Positions 32,785-40,529 of a DNA stretch of 47,200 nucleotides are shown piece by piece (positions within the stretch are counted from its first letter, which is position 1; the number at the start of each line of letters is the position of its first letter). Under the pieces are notes generated by a model. It ran no database searches. It was not told where the DNA came from and saw only the letters and a list, made by a program, of their open reading frames with translations. This DNA is from Muribaculaceae bacterium (GTDB lineage: Bacteria > Bacteroidota > Bacteroidia > Bacteroidales > Muribaculaceae). Location of the stretch: NCBI GenBank assembly GCA_009775225.1, contig VSPE01000018.1, positions 1 through 47,200 on the forward strand, written 5' to 3'. Position numbers and translations under genes: made by a program.

Positions 32785-33765
32785 TCAGATAGAGAGGCGT
32801 CGCAGAGTGTTGAGCAGCTCGCGGTTGATAGGCTTGTCGTTCTTGATAGCCTTGGAGAAGGGAACGTACACTATTTCGTCGTTCTTGATGCCTATCATCA
32901 CATTTCGCTGGTCTTCCATTAGCGCGTCGATAGCGGCGGCACCCATGCGTGAGGCAAGTATGCGGTCGTGTGCCGTGGGAGAGCCGCCACGCTGTAGGTG
33001 TCCGAGGATAGACACACGCACATCGTAGCCGGGATACTCGTTCTTTACACGCTCGGCAAGGCCCATTGCGCCGCCTGTCACGGGGCTTTCGGCCACAAGC
33101 ACTATCGAGGAGTTCTTGCTCTTGCGGAAGCCGTTCTGGATAAGCTCGGCCAGCTGGTCGACCTCGGTAGATATTTCGGGAATAATGGCAGCCTCTGCCC
33201 CCGACGCTATTGCGCCGTTGAGGGCGAGGAAGCCTGCATCGCGGCCCATTACCTCGATGAAGAAGAGGCGTTCGTGGCTGGTGGCGGTATCGCGGATTTT
33301 ATCGACACACTCCATGATAGTGTTGAGCGCCGTGTCGTAGCCTATGGTGGTGTCGGTGCCGTAAAGGTCGTTGTCGATGGTTCCGGGCAGGCCGATTATG
33401 GGGAAGTTGAACTCGTTGGCAAAAATACGGGCGCCAGTGAGGGAGCCGTCGCCGCCAATCACAACAAGAGCGTCGATTTCGTGGCGGCGTATCACGTCGT
33501 AGGCCAGCTGACGGCCCTCCGGGGTCTGAAACTCCTTGCAGCGTGCCGTCTTGAGGATAGTACCGCCCTGCTGTATGATGTTCGACACGTTCTGTGTGCG
33601 GAAATCAACAATCTCGTCGGAAATAAGACCGCGATAACCGCGATATATGCCTTTCACCTTAAGACCGCTGAAGATTGCCGCACGAGTCACCGCCCTGATA
33701 GCGGCATTCATGCCCGGAGCGTCACCTCCGGAAGTAAGTATACCTACACACTTGATTTCTGCCAT
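32785..33765 (-). CDS. pfkA: ATP-dependent 6-phosphofructokinase
   Basis: Phosphorylates fructose 6-phosphate to fructose 1,6-bisphosphate, the committed step of glycolysis. It has 326 residues, the usual bacterial length. ATP site: TSGGDAPGMNA (about 11-21) and GGDGSLTGA. The Gly in GGDGS, rather than Asp, indicates ATP and not pyrophosphate as donor. The catalytic Asp is in PGTIDNDLYGTD, and the substrate site includes MGRDAGFLAL and GHLQRGG. It is expressed alone, with its own promoter (33791-33798) and terminator. Confidence 0.97.
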   Translation of the reverse strand: MAEIKCVGILTSGGDAPGMNAAIRAVTRAAIFSGLKVKGIYRGYRGLISDEIVDFRTQNVSNIIQQGGTILKTARCKEFQTPEGRQLAYDVIRRHEIDALVVIGGDGSLTGARIFANEFNFPIIGLPGTIDNDLYGTDTTIGYDTALNTIMECVDKIRDTATSHERLFFIEVMGRDAGFLALNGAIASGAEAAIIPEISTEVDQLAELIQNGFRKSKNSSIVLVAESPVTGGAMGLAERVKNEYPGYDVRVSILGHLQRGGSPTAHDRILASRMGAAAIDALMEDQRNVMIGIKNDEIVYVPFSKAIKNDKPINRELLNTLRRLSI

Positions 33766-33790
33766 TGCTTTTTACTCTTTATTGAAGTGG

Positions 33791-33798
33791 CAAAATTA
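33791..33798 (-). promoter_or_regulatory. -7 element of pfkA
   Basis: TAATTTTG on the minus strand (33798-33791) matches TAnnTTTG and lies 26 nt before the ATG. No clear TTTG is found 19-21 nt further upstream. Confidence 0.5.
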
Positions 33799-33879
33799 AT
33801 ACTTTTTTCAGAAAAACCGTGCCATTAACTCACGAAAAACGCCCGCTATGCCTATATAATATATGTTAACAGGGCGCAG

Positions 33880-33946
33880 ACGCTTCCCTCGTCCGCACAA
33901 GGAGGCGGTGTGAGTGGAAACGGGAAGGAAGGAAGTGTAAAAAAAT
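33880..33946. repeat. Degenerate third copy of the hairpin repeat
   Basis: CGCTTCCCTCGTCCGCACA...GTGTG...CGGGAAGGAAGGAAGTGT followed by seven A resembles the right-hand part of the repeats at 17381 and 19585 (CGGGAAGGAAGGAAG and the A-run are shared). Its left arm is decayed and pairs poorly. It lies in the 226-bp divergent gap between pfkA and the hydrolase gene; nothing else is evident there apart from the pfkA -7 box. Confidence 0.5.
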
Positions 33947-33991
33947 CAAGAAGCGACTAAACTTTGGCCATGCAGCCTGCGTCATATATAC

Positions 33992-34942
33992 ATGAACACC
34001 ACAAACACTCTTACTCATCATTGGCGCCACGACATTCTCGGCGAAAGTTTTGAAATGAAATATGTGCGCCACCCCGACGATTACTGCGGGGAGGTACGCA
34101 GCAGCATAATACGATACAAGGGCACGACGGGGGCCGCAAAAGGCATACTGTATGTGCACGGTTTCAGCGACTACTTCTTTCAGAAAGAGCTGGCAGAGAT
34201 GTTTGCGGCGCACGGCTATGCTTTCTACGCCGTAGACCTGCGCCGCTATGGCCGCTCACTGTCGGCCGGGCAGAAGATGTTCAGAGTGCGCGACCTGCAC
34301 GAATACTTCGCCGACATCGACGCCGCCGTTGCGCAGATGCATGCCGACGGCACGGAGCATATCGCTCTGCTGGGGCACTCCACAGGCGGCCTCACGGCTT
34401 CACTGTATATGTCGGAGGCTCCCTCGCCGTCAATAAGGGTGCTGATGCTGAACAGCCCTTTCCTCGACTGGAACCTGCCCAAGGCCGTAAAGCGCTTTGC
34501 CATACCGCTGGTGTCGCTGTTGGGCGCCGTGCTGCCCGACATCCCCGTGCATCAGAGTCCCGACCCGGCTTACGGCAGGTCGCTCAAAGACTGCGAATAC
34601 CGCCGCGAGTGGAAGCCAGACATTCTGCCCGACCCCGATGCAGGGTGGGTACGCGCCATACACACTGCCCAGCGCGAATTGAGGCGCCGCTCCATAAAGG
34701 TGCCCGTGCTGCTTATGCACTCGGCACGCTCGGCACGCCGGGGCGACAGCACCGAGTGCTACGCTTCGGCCGACTCCATTCTCGATGTGGCCGACATTTC
34801 GTACTATGGCCGCAGGCTCGGCGATGATGTCACCGATGTAAGCATCGACGGCGGTCTGCACGACCTCGCACTCTCCCCCACACCAGTGCGCCGCAAGGTA
34901 TTCGCGGTGATGACGGAGTGGCTGGCGAAGAAGGGGATGTAG
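33992..34942 (+). CDS. Alpha/beta hydrolase, S33/monoacylglycerol lipase-like
   Basis: A cytosolic serine hydrolase of 316 residues. Oxyanion motif VHGFSD (55-60), nucleophile Ser130 in LLGHSTGG, and catalytic His290 in DGGLHDLAL; the acid is probably Asp261 or Asp267. KGILYVHGFSDYFFQKELAE and YAVDLRRYGRSL are typical of the lysophospholipase/monoglyceride lipase group. The substrate is unknown, but short acyl esters or monoglycerides are likely. There is no signal peptide. It is a single plus-strand gene among minus-strand genes; its stop is 2 nt from the end of the phosphatase gene. Confidence 0.87.
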   Translation: MNTTNTLTHHWRHDILGESFEMKYVRHPDDYCGEVRSSIIRYKGTTGAAKGILYVHGFSDYFFQKELAEMFAAHGYAFYAVDLRRYGRSLSAGQKMFRVRDLHEYFADIDAAVAQMHADGTEHIALLGHSTGGLTASLYMSEAPSPSIRVLMLNSPFLDWNLPKAVKRFAIPLVSLLGAVLPDIPVHQSPDPAYGRSLKDCEYRREWKPDILPDPDAGWVRAIHTAQRELRRRSIKVPVLLMHSARSARRGDSTECYASADSILDVADISYYGRRLGDDVTDVSIDGGLHDLALSPTPVRRKVFAVMTEWLAKKGM

Positions 34943-34944
34943 CG

Positions 34945-35688
34945 CTACACGAAGGCGCGGTCGTTTTTTAGCATGGGCGCGAGAGCCGCCATATCGGCCT
35001 GCGCCTCGCGCGTGAGGAGGTAGGCGTCTATCGCATCGACGTGGCTGCTACGGTGCAGGTCGGTGCCGATAAAGTCTACAAGGCCCTCCTTTATAAGATA
35101 CTCGGCCACCTTGCGCTCGGCCTTGCCGTAAGCGCCTGCGAGACTGAGAAGATTTATCTGGAACATAAGTCCGGTCTTGTGCAGCTCCTTGAGCCTGTCC
35201 TTGCGATTGTAGTAGTACGAATACCGCTCGGGGTGGGCCAAAATGGGTTGCATGCCTTTTACCTGCAAATCGAAGATAAGGGTCTCGAGATTCCACGGCT
35301 CCTGCATGAATGAGTTCTCTATGAGGATGAAGCCGTTAGGGAGCGTCATAATGTCGCCGCTCTCAAGGCGCTGCATGAGCAGCTCATCAATCCGGTACTC
35401 AGCGTGGTTCAGCACCTCGATGCCGTTGCCACGGGCCTTCAGCTCGGTTCGGAGGGCCTCCATGGCGGGGTCGATAGTCGAGTGGTCGTTCTCGAAGGTA
35501 TTCTGTGTTACGTGCGGCGATGCAAGTATGCGCTTTATTCCCCAGCGCTGCATGGCTTCTATGAGGTCGGCCGATACTCCAACATCAGGCGAGCCGTCGT
35601 CAACTCCGGGCACTATGTGGCAGTGCATGTCGGTGGCGAAGCAGAGCGCTACCGGCTCTTTGGGCTTCTTCTTGAAAAAATCAAACAT
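34945..35688 (-). CDS. PHP-domain tyrosine phosphatase, CpsB/YwqE type
   Basis: A manganese-dependent protein tyrosine phosphatase of 247 residues. Metal ligands of the PHP fold are visible: DMHCHIVPGVDDGS (His22, His24, Asp30), SPHVT (His about 59), LAHPERY and GTDLHRSSH. In Firmicutes these enzymes dephosphorylate the tyrosine kinase that controls capsule length. In Bacteroidales the gene is often away from capsule loci, as here, so the target is unknown. It lies 9 nt after the SPOR gene and is probably the last gene of the ilvA group. Confidence 0.9.
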   Translation of the reverse strand: MFDFFKKKPKEPVALCFATDMHCHIVPGVDDGSPDVGVSADLIEAMQRWGIKRILASPHVTQNTFENDHSTIDPAMEALRTELKARGNGIEVLNHAEYRIDELLMQRLESGDIMTLPNGFILIENSFMQEPWNLETLIFDLQVKGMQPILAHPERYSYYYNRKDRLKELHKTGLMFQINLLSLAGAYGKAERKVAEYLIKEGLVDFIGTDLHRSSHVDAIDAYLLTREAQADMAALAPMLKNDRAFV

Positions 35689-35697
35689 TGTAAACTC

Positions 35698-36222
35698 TTA
35701 TCTGATACGTGAACGGTTCGCAGTGGCATCAAGAATAAAGGGGCACGGCTCACGCATTACCACAGGGGCCTCGGCCCGGAGCCGCTCCATGTATTCCGCA
35801 GCATCGGCCGCATTGGCATACGAGGCAGCTACCACGTAGTAGTACGGCTCGGCCGTCTCAACCACGAAGGCGCCAGGGCAGGCACCGTCGGCCAGACGCC
35901 CACGCATCGACAGGGCATTGAAGCGCTGCTTGAACTGAGCCGCCACCACATTGAAGCGACGGAGCTGCTCGGGTAGCGCTCCCCCGCCCTCGGTGACTTT
36001 CACACGCATGCGCCGCACCTCCACGGTACCGCTGTCGGTGGCTATCGTGGCCGACTGCATCTGTCGTCGGCTGCCGTATATGGTATTTTCCACCTGCGCC
36101 ACGCTGTCGCGGGCGGCCACGGTCTTGTCGTAAGCGGCCTTGTAGTTCGCCTCGGTTGTCTTGCACGAGAATAGCGCCGGCACCATAAGTGCAAGCGCTA
36201 TTGCTGAGAGTACGTTCTTCAT
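35698..36222 (-). CDS. SPOR-domain lipoprotein
   Basis: A 174-residue lipoprotein: signal peptide with lipobox LFSC (Cys about 20), a helical stretch (about 25-55) and a C-terminal SPOR-like module (about 115-165; PYYYVVAASYANAADAAEYMERL, then PFIL). SPOR domains bind glycan strands stripped of stem peptides, mostly at the division septum. Its ATG overlaps the C1 peptidase stop by 4 nt, so expression of the two is coupled. Confidence 0.85.
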   Translation of the reverse strand: MKNVLSAIALALMVPALFSCKTTEANYKAAYDKTVAARDSVAQVENTIYGSRRQMQSATIATDSGTVEVRRMRVKVTEGGGALPEQLRRFNVVAAQFKQRFNALSMRGRLADGACPGAFVVETAEPYYYVVAASYANAADAAEYMERLRAEAPVVMREPCPFILDATANRSRIR

Positions 36223-37433
36223 TTCTTCTTTAAATTCATCTTTTTGGCTATAACACCGGGGATAGCCTCGCGGTTTACGAGAATATCAACGGTCTTGGCC
36301 AGAAAGTAAGGCTCCGATACGTAGAAGAAGCCGTCGTAGATTTGGTTGGTATCCCACGAGTTCTTCACCTTATAATAGCGGGCGCCGTTTTGGTCGGTAG
36401 CCACACCTACTATTTCCATGCCGTGGTCGTCGGTGGTCTCCTGGTTGTCGTACATCTCCTGACGCAGCTCGGGAGTTACCGTTATTTCTTCCACGGGGCC
36501 TTTGAAGTTGAATTTATCGTTGGCTCGCTCCTTGTCGGAGAGTTTCACCCAGCGTGACAGCTCAGTTCCGTCCATGTCGCCCTCGGTCTTGCCTTTGGGC
36601 ATGAGCGCCACGCCGTCGGTCCACTTGAAGCCGCCTTCGCTTACGTCGGCAGCCCATACCACGGTGTAGCCTTTTTCGAGGGAGTTATCCACGATAGCCT
36701 TAAGCTCGTCGAGGGGCACGTTGTAATACTGCGCCCAAAGCCAGTTGTCGGGCACCTCCACGGCGAAAGTCTCGTAGTAGGGGTGGTGTGTAAAGGATGT
36801 CACGGGCACATAGTCGGCCATGTCGAGGGGCTGGGCATCGGCAAAGCTGCGGGGTGTGTATGTCTTGCCTTTATACTCGAATGTCTCGGGCACTTCGCCG
36901 AAGTAAGCGTCGAGAATACCTTTGAGACCCGACTTCCACGCGGTGGAGAGCTTGCGGTTGGGCTTGGCGACCACAGCCTTGAGGTAGGCAGTGACGGCAG
37001 CGTCCAGCTCGCCGTGCACGTGCTTTTCTTCGCCGTAGTTGAGGCCGGAGTACACCTCTTCGGGCACGGCGCCATAGCGCTTCCACACATAGGGCACGTC
37101 GGCAATGGAGCCGCCTGCGGCAAAGTGCGTCTGGCCGTACATGCGCACGAACTTCTCTGCTTTTTCTTCGTAGCAGAGGCGCACGGTGTACATCTCCGAA
37201 ATGTCGAGGCTGTCGCCACCCTTGCGCACAATCTCGTCTTCGAAGTATGACGTGCCGGCAAAGCACCAGCATGTGCCGCTCTTGTTCTGGTCTTTCACAG
37301 AGGTGGTGGGAATGGTGATGATGTCGGTAAAGACAAATTTAGCGGTATCGGCAGCCACACTGTCGGCAGGAGCTTCGGCTTGTGCCTGTGCCGCAACAAT
37401 GGCGGCGAGGGCGAGTATGCTGAGTTTCTTCAT
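36219..37433 (-). CDS. Secreted C1B-type cysteine peptidase (bleomycin hydrolase-like)
   Basis: An aminopeptidase-like papain-fold enzyme of 404 residues with a signal peptide (about 1-20). The active site is Gln49 and Cys55 in DQNKSGTCWCFAG, His in TTDDHGMEIVGV, and Asn in YKVKNSWDTN. It is shorter than cytosolic PepC/bleomycin hydrolase and is exported, so it probably digests peptides in the periplasm. The end (VIAKKMNLKKK) lacks the C-terminal arm that makes bleomycin hydrolase an aminopeptidase. It is 21 nt downstream of ilvA and overlaps the SPOR gene. Confidence 0.92.
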   Translation of the reverse strand: MKKLSILALAAIVAAQAQAEAPADSVAADTAKFVFTDIITIPTTSVKDQNKSGTCWCFAGTSYFEDEIVRKGGDSLDISEMYTVRLCYEEKAEKFVRMYGQTHFAAGGSIADVPYVWKRYGAVPEEVYSGLNYGEEKHVHGELDAAVTAYLKAVVAKPNRKLSTAWKSGLKGILDAYFGEVPETFEYKGKTYTPRSFADAQPLDMADYVPVTSFTHHPYYETFAVEVPDNWLWAQYYNVPLDELKAIVDNSLEKGYTVVWAADVSEGGFKWTDGVALMPKGKTEGDMDGTELSRWVKLSDKERANDKFNFKGPVEEITVTPELRQEMYDNQETTDDHGMEIVGVATDQNGARYYKVKNSWDTNQIYDGFFYVSEPYFLAKTVDILVNREAIPGVIAKKMNLKKK

Positions 37434-37454
37434 TACAGATGCTGTATTGTTCGG

Positions 37455-38651
37455 TTAATTAAGTACGTTGTATCCCTTGTCCTGAAGGGCGCGGCGCAGC
37501 TCGTCGATGTGGGCCTTGTCGCGGGTCTCGAGTTCTACACGTATGGTGCAGCCACTGATAGCTGTAGAGGTGTTTATGCGCTCGTGCGACACCGATATGA
37601 TGTTGCCGCCCGACTCTCCCACGGTGCTGCACACGCCCGAGAGCTGGCCGGGCTTGTCGGGCAGGTCGATAATAAAGGTGTAGTTTCGGCCGCTCTTGTT
37701 AAGGCCTCGTGTGATGACACGGCTGAGTGTGTTCACGTCGATATTGCCGCCCGACACAAGGCATACGGTCTTTTTGCCGTCGATAGGGAGCTTGCCGAAC
37801 ATTGCGGCAGCCACAGCTACGGCACCGGCACCTTCAGCCACAATCTTCTGCTGCTCTATGAGGGCGAGAATGGCTGCGGCAATCTCGTCGTCGGTCACGG
37901 TGACAACCTCGTCGACGTAGCGGTTGCACATGTCGAAGGTATTCACGCCCGGCTCTTTCACGGCAATGCCGTCGGCTATGGTGGATACGTCGTTGAGATG
38001 GCATAGTTTGCCTTCTTTCAGAGACTCGGCCATTGAGGGAGCGCCCGACGACTGCACGCCGTAGACTTTAACGTCGGGGCGTAGCGTCTTGATAGCGAAG
38101 GCCACGCCCGATATGAGGCCGCCGCCGCCAATCGGCACAATCACGGCTTCAACCTCGGGCATTTGGTCGAGTATCTCGAGGCCGATTGTACCCTGACCGG
38201 CAATCACCTTGGGGTCATCGAAGGGATGCACGAAGGCGTAGCCGTGCTCTTTCTGAAGCTCGAGTGCGTGCGCATAGGCATCGTCGTACACGCCCGGCAC
38301 AAGACACACTTCTGCACCGTAGCCCTTGGTGGCCTCTATTTTGGAAATGGGGGCACCGGCAGGGAGACATATCAGCGAGCGTATGCCGCTGTGCGTGGCA
38401 CCGAGAGCCACACCCTGTGCATGGTTGCCGGCCGAGCACGCTATCACGCCGCGAGCCTTCTCCTCGTCGGTAAGCTGCGAGATTTTGTAGTAGGCGCCGC
38501 GGAGTTTGAACGAGCCTGTGAGCTGAAGGTTCTCGGTCTTCAGATATATGTCGGTACCGGGCCGCAGTTTGGGCGCCGGAATAATGGCAGTCTTGCGTGC
38601 TACATCCTTGAGCACTGCGGCCGCGTTGAATATCTCACTTATTTCGAGCAT
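37455..38651 (-). CDS. ilvA: Threonine ammonia-lyase (threonine dehydratase)
   Basis: PLP enzyme turning threonine into 2-oxobutanoate, the first step to isoleucine. It has 398 residues from the ATG at 38651. The PLP lysine is Lys49 in GSFKLRGAYYK. The phosphate-binding glycine loop is PIGGGGLISG. The C-terminal ~75 residues form one ACT domain (FIIDLPDKPGQLSGVCS), so it is the shorter type rather than the long E. coli IlvA with two ACT-like domains. A longer in-frame start at 38756 is rejected because it would cover the promoter. It leads the ilvA-C1 peptidase-SPOR-phosphatase group. Confidence 0.95.
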   Translation of the reverse strand: MLEISEIFNAAAVLKDVARKTAIIPAPKLRPGTDIYLKTENLQLTGSFKLRGAYYKISQLTDEEKARGVIACSAGNHAQGVALGATHSGIRSLICLPAGAPISKIEATKGYGAEVCLVPGVYDDAYAHALELQKEHGYAFVHPFDDPKVIAGQGTIGLEILDQMPEVEAVIVPIGGGGLISGVAFAIKTLRPDVKVYGVQSSGAPSMAESLKEGKLCHLNDVSTIADGIAVKEPGVNTFDMCNRYVDEVVTVTDDEIAAAILALIEQQKIVAEGAGAVAVAAAMFGKLPIDGKKTVCLVSGGNIDVNTLSRVITRGLNKSGRNYTFIIDLPDKPGQLSGVCSTVGESGGNIISVSHERINTSTAISGCTIRVELETRDKAHIDELRRALQDKGYNVLN

Positions 38652-38672
38652 AATTCTATATGATTGGTCGAG

Positions 38673-38704
38673 CAAAGTTAACTTTTTTATACTTAACTGC
38701 CAAG
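38673..38704 (-). promoter_or_regulatory. Promoter of the ilvA group
   Basis: Minus strand: CTTG (38704-38701), a 20-nt spacer, then TAACTTTG (38680-38673), an exact TAnnTTTG. The ATG is 22 nt further on at 38651. Confidence 0.72.
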
Positions 38705-38788
38705 CGACGCACACAACAATTATACTAAAATATGTTTCATTTACCGCAATTATCAAAGTTTATGCCTAATTTTACACTCTCAAATGTC

Positions 38789-38826
38789 ACAGACAACAAA
38801 GAAGGCCCCTCGGGCGTTGTCTGTTT
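38789..38826 (+). terminator. Terminator-like hairpin between divergent ilvA and META genes
   Basis: ACAGACAAC (38789-38797) pairs with GTTGTCTGT (38816-38824). Inside it GCCC (38805-38808) pairs with GGGC (38812-38815). A T/A-rich stretch follows. No annotated gene ends here, so it belongs to a leader or to an unrecognised short transcript. No TAnnTTTG box was found for the META gene in the rest of the gap. Confidence 0.5.
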
Positions 38827-38861
38827 ATACATTATTTATCACCTCAAAACAAGCATAACGC

Positions 38862-39770
38862 ATGAAACTTCATTCACTGATATTATCCTTCGGCACCGTA
38901 GCTATTCTGGCAAGCTCGTGCTCAGTTTTCAAACCCAAAGACAAAACCTCGACAGGCACGGAGATAAAGTCGGAGGTCGTGAACGCACCCAAGAAAAAGG
39001 GTAAGAACGACCGCGACAAAAACAGCGACCTGAAGGCCGAACGCGGTGGGGTGAAGCCCTCGAAAGAGCAGCTCTGCGGCGGCGAATGGACTGTTGCATC
39101 GGTAGGCGAAATAAAAATCGAGACCGAAGAGAATGTGCCTTACGTGAACTTCGCCCCCGACGGACGTTTCTATGCCTCCGACGGCTGTAATGTGATTAAC
39201 GGCGACTATGTGCTCCGCACCGACGGCTTCCTCTCGTTTGCCAATGTGCTCTCAACCATGAAGTACTGCCACGACATGGAGTACAGCACCCTCATATCAA
39301 ACATATTCGGCGAAGAGCGCTACAGCGTCGACTTCAAGCGCATCGGACAGGACTCATACCTGTACATAAAATCATCGGCCGGCAAGACCTTGATGACTCT
39401 GCGCCGCCACAACATGGAGTTTCTCAACGGAAACTGGCGTGTGACAGCTATCGACGGACAGCCTATCGACGATGAAGAGGCAAATGTCTTTATCGATATC
39501 GCCGAACTTAAAATTCACGGCAATACCGGCTGCAACTACTTCAACGGCGCCATATACATCGACCCCGCCCGCACAAACGCCATCGACTTCAGCGACATGG
39601 GCGTGACTCGCATGGCCTGCCACAAGGCCGAACAAGAACAGAAAATGCTCGTGGCTCTCGAAGAGACCCGCACGGCTATCGCAGGCAACGACAACACCGT
39701 GCTGCTAATGAACAAATCGGGTCGCGAAGTACTAACCCTCAAGCGCATACCCCTTCCTCAGAACGACTAA
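38862..39770 (+). CDS. Lipoprotein with two META (HslJ-like) domains
   Basis: A 302-residue lipoprotein: lipobox SSC (Cys about 20), then a basic Lys-rich linker (about 25-66). Two META-type beta domains follow: about 68-180 (GGEWTVASVGEI, SDGCNVINGDY) and about 185-298 (LNGNWRVTAIDGQPI, GNTGCNYFNGAI, MTRMACHKAEQEQ-like block). Domains of this kind occur in the heat-inducible HslJ of E. coli; their biochemical role is not settled. The nitroreductase gene follows after 6 nt. Confidence 0.9.
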   Translation: MKLHSLILSFGTVAILASSCSVFKPKDKTSTGTEIKSEVVNAPKKKGKNDRDKNSDLKAERGGVKPSKEQLCGGEWTVASVGEIKIETEENVPYVNFAPDGRFYASDGCNVINGDYVLRTDGFLSFANVLSTMKYCHDMEYSTLISNIFGEERYSVDFKRIGQDSYLYIKSSAGKTLMTLRRHNMEFLNGNWRVTAIDGQPIDDEEANVFIDIAELKIHGNTGCNYFNGAIYIDPARTNAIDFSDMGVTRMACHKAEQEQKMLVALEETRTAIAGNDNTVLLMNKSGREVLTLKRIPLPQND

Positions 39771-39776
39771 TCCGAC

Positions 39777-40529
39777 ATGAATACCGCTTTCTTCAACAGC
39801 CGCGCCAGCGTACGCTCGTTCTCATCGGAAAAGCACCTCGACCGTGAGACTCTCGACTGCCTACTCGCCGCAGCAACGCATGCACCGACAACCGGCAACA
39901 TGCAGCTCTATAATGTGATTGTAAGCACCGACGGAGCAGCCAAAGAGCGACTGACCGAACTCCACCTCGGGCAGCCCGCAGCCCGCAACTGCGACGCCCT
40001 GCTTACGTTCTGCGCCGACGTGCGCCGCTTCGGCAAATGGTGCGTAGCACGCCACGCCGAAAACAGCCTCGCCAATGCAGGAGGTCGCCTCACGGCAATC
40101 ATCGACGCCACTATATTCGCACAGCAGTTCGTCACGGCAGCCGAACAGGCTGGGCTGGGATGCGTGTACCTCGGCACTGTCACATATAATATCGAAGGCT
40201 TCTGCAAGGCGCTTGGCATACCCGAAGGCGGCGACGTGATACCGCTCTTCTCCGTGGCAGTAGGATACCCGACCGAAGAGTGCGTGTTCAAGCCTTCCGA
40301 CAGGCTACCTCTCGATGCTGTGGTAAGCCGCGATACATACCACGATGCCGACAACGCCGACATCGACGCGTACTACGCCGAGAAAGAACAGCGCGAGGAC
40401 TCGGCCCGCTTCATTGCCGAAAACAACAAGAGCACACTCGCTCAGGTCTACTCCGAAGTACGCTACCCCAAAGAGCTGAACCTAAGCCTCGGGCGACAGC
40501 TCATGCAAGCAATAGCATACTCGGAATAA
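39777..40529 (+). CDS. NfsA/FRP-type nitroreductase-family flavoprotein
   Basis: A 250-residue FMN-dependent NAD(P)H oxidoreductase. FMN-contact blocks: FFNSRASVRSFS near the start, AATHAPTTGNMQLYN (about 32-46), AAEQAGLGCVYLGTV and VIPLFSVAVGYPTEE. The C-terminal part (about 205-250) is the extension found in the NfsA/FRP group. Physiological substrates of these enzymes are often unknown and may be quinones or nitro compounds. It is co-transcribed with the META gene upstream, and its stop overlaps the helicase ATG (TAATG). Confidence 0.9.
   Translation: MNTAFFNSRASVRSFSSEKHLDRETLDCLLAAATHAPTTGNMQLYNVIVSTDGAAKERLTELHLGQPAARNCDALLTFCADVRRFGKWCVARHAENSLANAGGRLTAIIDATIFAQQFVTAAEQAGLGCVYLGTVTYNIEGFCKALGIPEGGDVIPLFSVAVGYPTEECVFKPSDRLPLDAVVSRDTYHDADNADIDAYYAEKEQREDSARFIAENNKSTLAQVYSEVRYPKELNLSLGRQLMQAIAYSE

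Noticed and set aside
33806..33826. Second sigma-54-like sequence (TGGCACG-GTTT-TTCT) upstream of pfkA
   Set aside because: The -12 half lacks TTGC, and an exact TAnnTTTG box closer to the gene explains pfkA expression.
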